6,381 nucleotides of DNA from Thermoanaerobacterales bacterium (GCA_012841995.1 DUTQ01000226.1:1-6381); one strand, 5' to 3'; positions 1 through 6,076 are shown, numbered from the stretch's first letter. Numbers and translations: made by a program. Notes: generated from the sequence alone by a model not told the origin.

Positions 1-2
1 GC

Positions 3-494
3 GCTCCTTCTCTAGTTGAGGAAGTCGGTATTCAAAATATGTTAAACTATGTTCCAAATGAGGTTGGAGAAAAAGAGATACTCGAATATGTCAACAAAGT
101 CAGCAATGATGTGAAATATTTACCTGATAATGAGTTAAGTCAAGAAATGGATAGAGGAATTGCAAAGGTCGCTGTAAAGCTTGCAGTCCAAAGACATGTA
201 GGCCGTATTGAAACAGTATATGGACCCTTTGGTGCAAGTCACGTTCAATATGGTAAAGATTTGACAGAGCTTGATTTGATGATAGGCACCGGCGGAATAC
301 TGACCAACTGTGACAATCCCAGTGAAATATTAAAATACGGAACATATGATTTGAAATACCCAGAAGTGTTAGCCCCAAAAGAACCCGAATTTTTGTTGGA
401 TAAAGATTACATTTTATCATCTATAGGATTGCTTACTGAAATCGTACCAGATAAAGCTTTCACTTTGGCAAAAAAACATTTAAAAAAGATTTGA
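3..494 (+). CDS. glmL: Glutamate mutase reactivation factor GlmL/MutL, C-terminal part (5' end outside window)
   Basis: The frame is open from the first bases of the window, so the visible 163 residues are only the C-terminal third of a protein that is normally about 460 residues long. The ATG at 39 is internal and not a start. Members of this family are ATP-dependent ASKHA-fold chaperones that remove inactive cobalamin from glutamate mutase and let fresh adenosylcobalamin bind; the protein is cytoplasmic. Visible family marks are the helical stretch RGIAKVAVKLAVQRHVGRIE, the YGPFG turn, and the glycine-rich IGTGGILT near bases 279-303, which fits the adenosine-binding loop of ASKHA ATPases. 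The gene stops 17 bases before glmE, a spacing that implies co-transcription. The order mutL-mutE-methylaspartate ammonia-lyase matches the known clostridial glutamate fermentation operons, where the small subunit gene mutS lies just upstream. Identity rests on this context plus the motifs. Confidence 0.88.
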   Translation, partial: APSLVEEVGIQNMLNYVPNEVGEKEILEYVNKVSNDVKYLPDNELSQEMDRGIAKVAVKLAVQRHVGRIETVYGPFGASHVQYGKDLTELDLMIGTGGILTNCDNPSEILKYGTYDLKYPEVLAPKEPEFLLDKDYILSSIGLLTEIVPDKAFTLAKKHLKKI

Positions 495-511
495 TTTCTA
501 GGAGGTAAATC

Positions 512-1960
512 ATGGAAATTAAAAACAAGAAGTGGACACTAGAGAAATTTTATAATATGAGGGAAGAGGTATTAAATCAATGGCCTACAGGTATGGAAGT
601 TGATTTCAATGAAGCCGTTAAATACCATCATGATCTTCCAACAAACCAAGTAATGACCCATAAATTAAAAGAAGCTAAAGACAAAGGTATTACTTTGATT
701 CAGCCCAGAGCCGGTGTGGCTTTGCGTAGTGAACATATACAATTATTAAAATTTTTAAGGCAACACGGAAAAGCTGATGTGCTGCCCACAACTATAGATA
801 GTTATACCAGGCAAAACAAATACAGAGAGGCTGAAAACGGAATTGAGGAAAGTCGAAAAGTAGGCCGATCACTTTTAAATGGTTTTCCAGCAGTAAATTA
901 TGGAGTCCAAAAATGCAGAGAAGTTGTTGAAGAATTAGATTGCCCCCTTCAGGTAAGACACGGTACCCCTGATGCAAGGCTGCTGGCTGAGATTACTATA
1001 GCAGGAGGTTTTACCGACTTTGAGGGTGGCGGAATATCATATAATGTCCCCTATGCTAAAAAGGTCTCTATTGAGCAGACGATTTATAATTGGCAATATG
1101 TAGATAGACTGGTAGGCCTCTATGAAGATCACGGGGTTTCTATAAATCGAGAACCCTTCGGCCCTTTAACCGGAACACTGGTACCACCTTGTATATCCCA
1201 CAGCATAGGCATCATTGAAGCCCTCCTGGCTGCTGAGCAAGGTGTGCACAATATCAGCCTTGGATATGGACAATGCGGAAATCTCATTCAGGATGTAGCA
1301 GCAATACAGACTCTAGAAGAATTAGCCAAAGAGTACTTAGCCAATTATGATGTTATGCTGACAACTGTTTTTCATCAGTGGATGGGCGGATTTCCTCAAG
1401 ATGAAGCTCAAGCTTTTGGTGTCATATCTTGGGGTGCTGCTAGTGCTGTTCTTGGCAAAGCCGTAAAAGTAATCGTCAAAACTCCTCACGAAGCCCTAGG
1501 GGTACCAACAAAAGAAGCCAATGCACAAGGATTGCGAACAACAAAACAAATAATTAACATGCTAAAAGATCAGAAGGTGCCTTTATCTGATGAGCTGGAA
1601 ATGGAAAAGGATATTATCAAAAAAGAAACGAAACTCATTTTAAACAAGGTATATGAATTGGGCGAAGGTGATTGGGCAAAAGGTGCTGTTATAGGTTTTA
1701 AGAGTGGTATATTGGATGTTCCCTTTGCACCCAGTCAGTTTAATGTAGGTAAAATTTTACCAGCTCGTGACAACAACGGAGCTGTCCGCTTTCTCAACTT
1801 CGGCTTGCTGCCTTTTGATCAAGAGATCAAACAATTTCACCAAGAAAAATTAACCCAAAGGGCAAAAGCGGAAAACAGACCAGTGAGTTTCCAAATGGTC
1901 GTAGATGACATATATGCTATTAGTCAAGGCATGTTGGTAGGAAGGCCAAATTCAATTTGA
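512..1960 (+). CDS. glmE: Glutamate mutase epsilon (large) subunit, methylaspartate mutase E
   Basis: This is the catalytic TIM-barrel subunit of adenosylcobalamin-dependent glutamate mutase (EC 5.4.99.1), which with the B12-binding subunit GlmS interconverts L-glutamate and (2S,3S)-3-methylaspartate. The 482 residues match the usual length of about 483. The substrate-site residues known from the Clostridium cochlearium enzyme appear at the same numbers: R66 in QPRAG, R100 in YTR, R149-H150 in QVRHG (the arginine claw holding the substrate carboxylates), E171 in FEGGG, Y177 and Y181. K323 and E327 in KTPHE probably correspond to the pair that contacts the cofactor ribose; that match is by motif, with a few residues' offset. 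The ATG is well placed, with TAGGAGGT at 499-506 five bases upstream. No frameshift or missing active-site residue is seen, so the enzyme should be functional if GlmS is encoded nearby. Confidence 0.97.
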   Translation: MEIKNKKWTLEKFYNMREEVLNQWPTGMEVDFNEAVKYHHDLPTNQVMTHKLKEAKDKGITLIQPRAGVALRSEHIQLLKFLRQHGKADVLPTTIDSYTRQNKYREAENGIEESRKVGRSLLNGFPAVNYGVQKCREVVEELDCPLQVRHGTPDARLLAEITIAGGFTDFEGGGISYNVPYAKKVSIEQTIYNWQYVDRLVGLYEDHGVSINREPFGPLTGTLVPPCISHSIGIIEALLAAEQGVHNISLGYGQCGNLIQDVAAIQTLEELAKEYLANYDVMLTTVFHQWMGGFPQDEAQAFGVISWGAASAVLGKAVKVIVKTPHEALGVPTKEANAQGLRTTKQIINMLKDQKVPLSDELEMEKDIIKKETKLILNKVYELGEGDWAKGAVIGFKSGILDVPFAPSQFNVGKILPARDNNGAVRFLNFGLLPFDQEIKQFHQEKLTQRAKAENRPVSFQMVVDDIYAISQGMLVGRPNSI

Positions 1961-1991
1961 TGTAAATTGCTGTGAAAGGACGGAAAATAAA

Positions 1992-3233
1992 ATGAGTAAA
2001 ATCGCTAAAATTATTGCATCACCAGGCCTGACAGGATTTTATTTTGACGATCAGGCTGCAATTAAAAGCAGTGCAGTAGAAGATGGATTTGTATATAAAG
2101 GGCTGCCAAAAACTACAAACTTTAAATCAGTCAGGCAAGCCGGAGAATCAATCTCTGTTATGATAATAAATGATGATGGTCAAGTGGCCTACGGAGATTG
2201 TGCTGCTGTACAGTACTCAGGAGCAGGTAACCGCGATCCCTTGTTCTTGGCCAAAGATTTTATCCCTATAATTGAAAATGAAATAGCACCTCTGCTTGTG
2301 GGGCAAGAACTTGACAGCTTTAGAAGACTAGCTGAAAAAATTGACACATACAAGATAAATGGTAAACTGCTTCACACTGCCCTGCGCTATGGTATTACTC
2401 AGGCTATACTTGATGCAGTAGCCAAATCAAAAAAAGTAACTCGCACTGAAGTTGTAGCACAAGAATATAAGCTCACCATAAGTCCCGAACCTGTTCCCAT
2501 CTTTGCTCAAAGTGGTGACGACCGCTACACAAATGCAGACAAGATGATAATAAAACAAGTTGATGTTTTGCCACATGCATTGATTAACAATGTAACAAAA
2601 CTGGGTGCACACGGCGAAAAATTACTGGATTATGTAAAATGGTTAAATGCCAGAATTAAGGAAATCAGTCATGTTGATTATAAACCAATATTCCATATCG
2701 ATGTCTATGGCACAATAGGAGAGGCATTTAAAGGTGATATTGCCGCTATGGCCGAATATTTTGCAAAACTTGAGCAGGCAGCGACCCCATTTAAGCTCAG
2801 AATCGAGGGCCCTATCGATGCAGGCAGTAAAAATGAACAGATAAAGCAAATGAAACTTCTTAGAGAAGAGCTTCAAAAACAAAATATTGGTGTAGAAATT
2901 GTTGCTGATGAATGGTGCAATACCCTTGAAGATATAAAGGAATTTACAGATGAACGGGCTGCAGATATGATACAAATAAAAACACCGGACTTGGGCGGTA
3001 TAAATAATACTATTGAAGCTGTTTTGTACTGTAAACAAAACGGCATAGGTGCATATCAGGGCGGCACCTGCAATGAAACTGAACGTTCAGCCCAGATATG
3101 TGTAGATATAGCCCTTGCCACAAGGCCATGCCAAATATTGGCAAAGCCTGGAATGGGTGTAGATGAAGGCGTAATGATAGTGTATAATGAAATGAATAGA
3201 GTCTTGGCTCTTTTAAAATCTAAAGACAATTAA
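1992..3233 (+). CDS. mal: Methylaspartate ammonia-lyase (3-methylaspartase)
   Basis: Enolase-superfamily lyase (EC 4.3.1.2) that removes ammonia from (2S,3S)-3-methylaspartate to give mesaconate, the second step of the methylaspartate pathway of glutamate fermentation. The length of 413 residues equals that of the Clostridium tetanomorphum enzyme. An N-terminal capping domain (about 1-160) is followed by the barrel. The Mg ligands are visible as D237 (HIDVYG), E272 (RIEGP) and D306 (VADEW). The catalytic lysine is K330 in QIKTPDLGG, and the second acid/base is H195 in VLPHALINN. The substrate-binding loop QGGTCNET lies at 356-363. Numbers differ by one from the published ones, as expected for a small indel. 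An AAAGGA site lies about 11 bases before the ATG. The gene starts 31 bases after glmE and is complete. Alternative members of the enolase family are unlikely given the full residue set and context. Confidence 0.97.
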   Translation: MSKIAKIIASPGLTGFYFDDQAAIKSSAVEDGFVYKGLPKTTNFKSVRQAGESISVMIINDDGQVAYGDCAAVQYSGAGNRDPLFLAKDFIPIIENEIAPLLVGQELDSFRRLAEKIDTYKINGKLLHTALRYGITQAILDAVAKSKKVTRTEVVAQEYKLTISPEPVPIFAQSGDDRYTNADKMIIKQVDVLPHALINNVTKLGAHGEKLLDYVKWLNARIKEISHVDYKPIFHIDVYGTIGEAFKGDIAAMAEYFAKLEQAATPFKLRIEGPIDAGSKNEQIKQMKLLREELQKQNIGVEIVADEWCNTLEDIKEFTDERAADMIQIKTPDLGGINNTIEAVLYCKQNGIGAYQGGTCNETERSAQICVDIALATRPCQILAKPGMGVDEGVMIVYNEMNRVLALLKSKDN

Positions 3234-3244
3234 AAATACTAAAT

Positions 3245-3250
3245 GGGGGT
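3245..3250 (+). promoter_or_regulatory. Ribosome binding site deciding a TTG start
   Basis: GGGGGT can pair with the 16S rRNA anti-Shine-Dalgarno across six positions, using one G-U wobble, and lies 8 bases before the TTG at 3258. The in-frame ATG at 3243 overlaps this site and has no purine-rich site upstream, only AATTAAAAATACTAA. This favours TTG as the start of the AtuA-family gene; the claim is inferred from spacing. Confidence 0.6.
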
Positions 3251-3257
3251 TTATAGA

Positions 3258-4628
3258 TTGCAAGAAATAAAAGTTCTTTCACCAACTGCCATATTAGGCT
3301 ATGGATTTCCTGTAGAATCTTTTCAGAACGGTCTTGCACAACATCCGGACTTCATAGCTGTAGATGCGGGTTCCACTGATCCAGGGCCTTATTATCTTGG
3401 AGCAGGTGTATCCTTTACTGACCGTGAAGCTGTAAAACGGGATTTGAAATTAATTCTTAAAGCCGGCAAAGAGCTCGGCATACCTGTTTTAATAGGTTCA
3501 GCCGGAGGTTCAGGCGCAAATGAGCATCTGGCCTGGAATGAAGAAATAGTCAAAGAAATAGCTCAAGAAGAAAATCTCAACATTAAAACAGCAATAATAA
3601 CAGCCGAAATTCCCAAAACAGAAATCTTAAAAAAATATGAAGAAGGGAAAATCAAACCACTCCCTCCGGCAGGGGAAATTCTACGCGAAGATATAGAAAA
3701 CACCTCTCGAATAGTTGCTCAAATGGGTATAGAACCAATAATTGATGCTTTAAATAATGATGTGGATTTGGTTTTAGCCGGGCGTGCCTTTGACCCTACA
3801 GTTTTTGCAGCACCTTGTATTAAAGCCGGTTTCCCTCAAGGTCTTGCTTTGCACATGGGTAAAATACTGGAATGTGCCAGTATTGCCGCAACTCCAGGTA
3901 GCGGCAGTGACTGTATGCTTGGTACATTAAGACATGATTGCTTTATTTTAGAAGCGCTAAATCCAAATAGGCGGTGCACTGTCACATCCATAGCAGCTCA
4001 TACCCTTTATGAAAAAAACAACCCTTATAAACTGCACGGCCCCGGAGGAATAATAGACCTTGAACAGACACAATTTACTCAGCTGGATGATAGACGGGTA
4101 AAGGTCACCGGAAGCCAATTCATACCTTCACCAGAGTATACGATAAAGCTGGAAGGCGCTAAAAAGACCGGCTATCGCACAATTTCCATAGCCGGAACGC
4201 GAGATCCTATAATGATAGCCCAAATCGACGAAATTATAAGCGAAATTAAAAACATGGTAAGGCACAATTTTTCTCACATTAAAAATGATGAATATCAAAT
4301 ATTATTTTCAATTTATGGTAAAAACGGGGTTATGGGCAAATTAGAGCCTAAAAAAGATATAATTCCTCATGAATTGGGAGTAATAATTGAAGTGGTAGCT
4401 AAAACCCAAGAAATGGCGAATACTATTTGCAGCTTTACTCGCTCTAGCATGCTTCATTATGGATATCCCGGCAGAATAGCCACTGCAGGCAACTTGGCTT
4501 TTCGGTATTCACCATCAGACATACCCGCTGGAGAAGTTTACGAATTTAGCATTTATCATCTGCTCACAGTAAACGACCCGAAAGAATACTTTCCTATTAC
4601 AATAAAAACTATAAAAGGAAGTGAATAG
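3258..4628 (+). CDS. AtuA-family protein (acyclic terpene utilisation AtuA-like, DUF1446)
   Basis: The protein belongs to the AtuA/DUF1446 family, named after a gene required for acyclic terpene catabolism in Pseudomonas; the reaction is not known to me. Conserved blocks, numbered from the TTG start (456 residues), are LSPTAILGYGFP near the N-terminus, DAGSTDPGPYYLG at 36-48, the glycine-rich GSAGGSGANEH at 80-90, AGRAFDPT at 174-181, a Cys- and Gly-rich stretch at 205-222 ending GSDCMLG, and HGPGG near 260. No signal peptide or membrane segment is seen, so it should be cytoplasmic. I chose TTG 3258 because the ATG at 3243 overlaps the only good ribosome site; the ATG form would add five residues. 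It starts 24 bases after mal and its stop lies one base before the ATG of the DUF4387 gene, so the two are probably translationally coupled. Its place behind glutamate mutase and methylaspartase suggests work on mesaconate or a later intermediate, which is inference only. Confidence 0.85.
   Translation: MQEIKVLSPTAILGYGFPVESFQNGLAQHPDFIAVDAGSTDPGPYYLGAGVSFTDREAVKRDLKLILKAGKELGIPVLIGSAGGSGANEHLAWNEEIVKEIAQEENLNIKTAIITAEIPKTEILKKYEEGKIKPLPPAGEILREDIENTSRIVAQMGIEPIIDALNNDVDLVLAGRAFDPTVFAAPCIKAGFPQGLALHMGKILECASIAATPGSGSDCMLGTLRHDCFILEALNPNRRCTVTSIAAHTLYEKNNPYKLHGPGGIIDLEQTQFTQLDDRRVKVTGSQFIPSPEYTIKLEGAKKTGYRTISIAGTRDPIMIAQIDEIISEIKNMVRHNFSHIKNDEYQILFSIYGKNGVMGKLEPKKDIIPHELGVIIEVVAKTQEMANTICSFTRSSMLHYGYPGRIATAGNLAFRYSPSDIPAGEVYEFSIYHLLTVNDPKEYFPITIKTIKGSE
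4615..4624 (+). promoter_or_regulatory. Ribosome binding site for the DUF4387 gene
   Basis: AAGGAAGTGA matches the consensus AAGGAGGTGA at nine of ten bases and lies 5 bases before the ATG at 4630. An in-frame GTG at 4621 lies inside this site and so cannot use it, which makes ATG 4630 the better start. The site is within the last codons of the AtuA-family gene, consistent with coupled translation. Confidence 0.75.
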
Positions 4629-4629
4629 C

Positions 4630-4941
4630 ATGGGTGTTCCCCTAACAGAACTGGCTGAAGTTATCAGAAGCAAAAATTCAGGTCCATATGAGCTTACCAT
4701 GGATATTATCTTTAAAGACTTTGATTCATATGAAAAAGTAAAACAACAAAAAGTCATAAACAAAGAATTAATCAGTCGTCTATACCAAATTCCACAAGAA
4801 GACATCCTTTCAATTATAAACTTTGACCCAGCTAAGGCCATAAAAATCACCATAAAAAGGCCATTAGTAGCTGGTGCAGTAGGAGAAAGTGATGTTTACG
4901 GAGCTCAACAGCACGCACCATTACTAAGTATCGAAATTTAA
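4630..4941 (+). CDS. DUF4387 family protein, partner of the AtuA-like protein
   Basis: A small soluble protein of 103 residues with the features of DUF4387: LAEVIRSKNSGPYELTMDI near the N-terminus, then FDPAKAIKITIKRP and a conserved C-terminal segment containing GAVGESDVYGAQQHAPLL. No membrane segment, signal peptide or metal-binding cysteine cluster is present. In many genomes a protein of this kind is encoded directly after an AtuA/DUF1446 gene, and here the ATG begins one base after the upstream stop, so I infer that the two proteins form one complex in roughly equal amounts. The function is unknown; the acidic-aromatic tail GESDVYG could line an active site shared with AtuA, but this is speculation. 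It is the last gene of the operon, with a strong hairpin terminator 11 bases after the stop. A GTG at 4621 would add three residues but overlaps the ribosome site. Confidence 0.87.
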   Translation: MGVPLTELAEVIRSKNSGPYELTMDIIFKDFDSYEKVKQQKVINKELISRLYQIPQEDILSIINFDPAKAIKITIKRPLVAGAVGESDVYGAQQHAPLLSIEI

Positions 4942-4952
4942 TCTGGCTTGCT

Positions 4953-4990
4953 AAAACACCTCACAAGTATCTTTACCTGTGAGGTGTTTT
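4953..4990. terminator. Bidirectional intrinsic terminator between convergent genes
   Basis: A 13-base-pair stem pairs AAAACACCTCACA (4953-4965) with TGTGAGGTGTTTT (4978-4990). After one mismatch, GTA pairs with TAC around a TCTT loop. The hairpin ends in a T run on the + strand (TTTTTGTGTTT) and, because of the leading A run, in TTTT on the - strand. It lies 11 bases after the DUF4387 stop and about 60 bases beyond the permease stop, so it can end both the glutamate operon and the permease transcript. The same hairpin recurs at 5915-5948. Confidence 0.88.
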
Positions 4991-5051
4991 TGTGTTTATG
5001 TGCCGCACTCGTCTGTTTTCTCATCCGTTTTCGACAAAATTCGGGCGGTGC
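4953..5051 (+). repeat. Composite dispersed repeat, copy 1 (hairpin plus distal conserved block)
   Basis: The unit consists of the terminator hairpin (4953-4990), a poorly conserved spacer beginning TGTGTTT, and a 31-base block at 5021-5051 that starts TCATCCG and contains TTCGACAAAATTCGGGCGG. The 31-base block differs from copy 2 (5984-6014) at a single base. The block ends on the base that also forms part of the permease stop codon. The block itself can fold imperfectly (CCG near its start with CGG near its end). The unit looks like a non-coding repeat of the REP or small mobile-element type; its origin is not proven. Confidence 0.8.
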
Positions 5052-5554
5052 TAAAATATAGTCTGTAAAAACCACGCTACAAGACCTGCTACAATAGGAA
5101 GAAAAATACTACTTACTATATGAATTAAAGTAAATCGTGTACCCATAACAGCTATTTCAAAAGGAATCCTTCCAATAGACCAGATGCCCCAAGCACAAAC
5201 CATTGCCACTCCCGTAGGAATACTAGCCCCCATGCGTAGGATCCCAGCAAAAAGTGGCAATGCAGCATAAGGTGAACCTGGAGTAAGTCCTCCTATTAAA
5301 GTCCCAAGTAATATTCCAACGAAACCAGATTTACCACCTAAATATGAAGAAATAATCTCTTTAGAAATAAGTGCCTGTGCAAAAGAAGCAACTAACATCG
5401 AAGAAATGATTAAAATAGCATATTTTAGGAAAAGACCAACTCCCGACTTACAAGATGAGACTGCCAATGATGGATCTTTAAACCATAAAACGATAAATAA
5501 AACAATTGCAACAATTAAAAAACCTAATGTAGTTGAATCAAAAATTTTATTCAT
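5051..5554 (-). CDS. Small integral-membrane permease (PF03773/UPF0718-like)
   Basis: A 167-residue, very hydrophobic protein with about four or five membrane segments (roughly 9-25, 40-62, 76-92, 93-125, 140-163). The conserved GGLTPGSPYAALPLFAG at 88-104, the following LRMGA and the GIWSIGRIPFE stretch at 123-133 resemble the half-size predicted permeases of the DUF318/PF03773 group, some of which relate to the arsenite/organoarsenical permease ArsP. The substrate cannot be told from the sequence, and half-size members often act as pairs or dimers. I chose ATG 5554 because AAGGAGG lies 12 bases upstream; a TTG one codon earlier gives tighter spacing and is also possible. Starting further upstream, at 5614, would add a charged leader that overlaps the ribosome site. 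The gene converges on the glutamate operon, and its stop codon shares a base with the end of repeat copy 1, so the extreme C-terminus may have been altered. Confidence 0.8.
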   Translation of the reverse strand: MNKIFDSTTLGFLIVAIVLFIVLWFKDPSLAVSSCKSGVGLFLKYAILIISSMLVASFAQALISKEIISSYLGGKSGFVGILLGTLIGGLTPGSPYAALPLFAGILRMGASIPTGVAMVCAWGIWSIGRIPFEIAVMGTRFTLIHIVSSIFLPIVAGLVAWFLQTIF

Positions 5555-5566
5555 CAAAATAAGACA

Positions 5567-5573
5567 CCTCCTT
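5567..5573 (-). promoter_or_regulatory. Ribosome binding site for the permease gene
   Basis: On the - strand this reads AAGGAGG, a perfect Shine-Dalgarno core extended to GAAGGAGGTG. It lies 12 bases before ATG 5554 and 9 bases before an alternative TTG at 5557. It excludes the longer reading that begins at 5614, which would run through this site. Confidence 0.75.
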
Positions 5574-5643
5574 CTTAACATTTTTATTTTAGACATATTT
5601 GATATAAAACTCATTGCTTGAGCGATTAATTAAAAGAGCTAAT

Positions 5644-5810
5644 TCATATTCGATACAATTCGAGCGGTGACAGGAACCATTTACAAGGATAGTCATCTTC
5701 ATAATACTCTATAATCTCTCCATTTGAAAGACAATTTAATATCTTTAATCTTTATTCTTCTTTATTGTATTCTGGTTAAATATGGCTACTCTACTGTATC
5801 TTATCTTTTT
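5644..5810 (-). pseudogene. Frameshifted and truncated DUF4258-like gene remnant
   Basis: On the - strand, 5810-5748 reads KKIRYSRVAIFNQ followed by NTIKKNKD, then meets a TAA. The next frame, from 5751, reads RLKILNCLSNG, then EIIEYYEDDYPCK. Restoring one lost T near 5747-5750 joins them as NKDLKILNCLSNGEIIEYYE. DUF4258 domains, often small toxin-like proteins, start with an I-R-(F/Y)-S-(K/R) strand and carry NGEIIE-(Y)-x-DD-x-P in the middle, which is what is seen. No start codon remains. Family similarity ends after CK at 5680, where the diverged repeat (5649-5678) begins, and the rest (WFLSPLELYRI, stop) is encoded by repeat sequence. The normal C-terminal half is missing. Recognition is from memory of the family pattern, so the call is moderate; the frameshift reading is direct. 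Confidence 0.5.
5649..5678 (+). repeat. Diverged partial copy of the repeat's distal block
   Basis: The 30 bases starting TTCGATACAATTCGAGCGG align without gaps to 5993-6022 (TTCGACAAAATTCGGGCGG and the following GGTGCCTGGCACC region), with six differences. The last 13 bases read GGTGACAGGAACC where copy 2 has GGTGCCTGGCACC, keeping the GGT...ACC ends. The hairpin part of the composite repeat is absent. The copy sits at the broken end of the DUF4258-like remnant. Confidence 0.65.
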
Positions 5811-5812
5811 TC

Positions 5813-5911
5813 ACAGATAAACTTTATGAGCTTGATAATATGTCGGCTGATGAAAAGAAAACTCTTGTCATCTTTTTGGAAGGTTTAGCGGCTAGAAGAA
5901 AATTAAAATAA
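5813..5911 (+). pseudogene. C-terminal coding remnant, possibly an XRE-type regulator tail
   Basis: The + strand reads TDKLYELDNMSADEKKTL and then VIFLEGLAARRKLK before a TAA at 5909-5911. The composition (charged, helical, with a D/E-E-K turn between two helices) resembles the C-terminal tail of small helix-turn-helix (XRE) regulators, where the pattern L-x-x-L-S-x-E-E-x is common. No DNA-binding domain precedes it; upstream in frame there is only sequence antisense to the DUF4258-like remnant and then a stop at 5777. A 23-residue peptide could start at ATG 5843, but no ribosome site precedes it. A terminator hairpin begins four bases after the stop, as expected for a real gene end. The coding origin is an inference; the family assignment is weak. 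Confidence 0.35.
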
Positions 5912-5912
5912 A

Positions 5913-6014
5913 AAGACACCTCACAAGTATCTCTACCTGTGAGGTGTCTGTGTTTTTAGCTTTAAGTTTGCTTGTTGTCGTGTTCATCCGCTTTCGACAA
6001 AATTCGGGCGGTGC
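5913..6014 (+). repeat. Composite dispersed repeat, copy 2
   Basis: This copy has the same order as copy 1: hairpin (5915-5948), a spacer starting TGTGTTT that is three bases longer than in copy 1, and the 31-base block at 5984-6014 with one mismatch. The orientation is the same as copy 1, so the two form direct repeats about 960 bases apart, enclosing the permease gene and both gene remnants. Beyond 6014 the copies diverge: copy 1 runs into the permease gene while copy 2 runs into a GGCACC-rich tail. Confidence 0.8.
5915..5948. terminator. Intrinsic terminator, second copy; serves the - strand YfcC gene
   Basis: An 11-base-pair stem pairs GACACCTCACA (5915-5925) with TGTGAGGTGTC (5938-5948), followed by the same inner GTA/TAC helix as copy 1. 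On the - strand it is followed by TTTTTATTTTAA, a good termination tract for the YfcC-like gene. On the + strand the T run (TTTTT at 5952-5956) is displaced by a few bases. Relative to copy 1 the A4955-T4988 pair is replaced by G5915-C5948, a compensatory change that keeps the stem. Confidence 0.82.
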
Positions 6015-6047
6015 CTGGCACCTTTGCGAAGGCACCTTCCTTTGCGA
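6010..6047 (+). repeat. GGCACC-rich palindromic tail (REP-like)
   Basis: GGTGCCTGGCACC at 6010-6022 is a perfect palindrome with 6-base arms around one T. It is followed by GAAGGCACCTTC (6028-6039), which has 5-base complementary arms, and CCTTTGCGA occurs twice (6021-6029 and 6039-6047). A further GGCACC lies at 6063-6068. Such GGTGCC/GGCACC palindromes recur in many Firmicutes genomes and, as I recall, are linked to Y1/RAYT-type transposases; no transposase gene is present in this window. Confidence 0.6.
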
Positions 6048-6076
6048 CTCGACTAGTTCCTTGGCACCAAACAAGC

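Larger units (their letters stand above)
5555..5911. other. Gene-poor stretch: permease leader, diverged repeat and two gene remnants
   Basis: No intact gene can be supported here. Positions 5555-5640 form the upstream region of the permease on the - strand; it is very AT-rich (for example TCTAAAATAAAAATG on the - strand) and may hold its promoter, but I see no convincing -35/-10 pair. Then come the third, diverged repeat copy (5649-5678), a broken DUF4258-like remnant on the - strand (5644-5810) and a C-terminal coding tail on the + strand (about 5813-5911). The patchwork suggests insertions and deletions at this spot. Confidence 0.6.

Noticed and set aside
39..494. ATG at 39 as the start of a 151-residue protein
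   Set aside because: The same frame is open to the left edge and encodes family-like sequence, so this is the tail of a longer GlmL, not a short gene.
2643..3038. 131-residue open frame on the - strand inside mal
   Set aside because: Antisense to the conserved enolase-fold core of mal; composition is Phe/Cys/Ile-rich nonsense with no motif and no ribosome site.
4515..4853. 112-residue open frame on the - strand across the AtuA/DUF4387 junction
   Set aside because: Spans the antisense of two well-supported genes and has no recognisable domain.
5555..5640. A defined sigma-A promoter for the permease
   Set aside because: The AT-rich leader has TAAAAT-like hexamers but no matching -35 at acceptable spacing, so no specific promoter is supported.
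4953..6014. The two hairpin repeats as a CRISPR array or riboswitch
   Set aside because: Only two copies about 960 bases apart with no regular spacers, and both lie after stop codons with T runs, which fits terminators rather than leader regulators.
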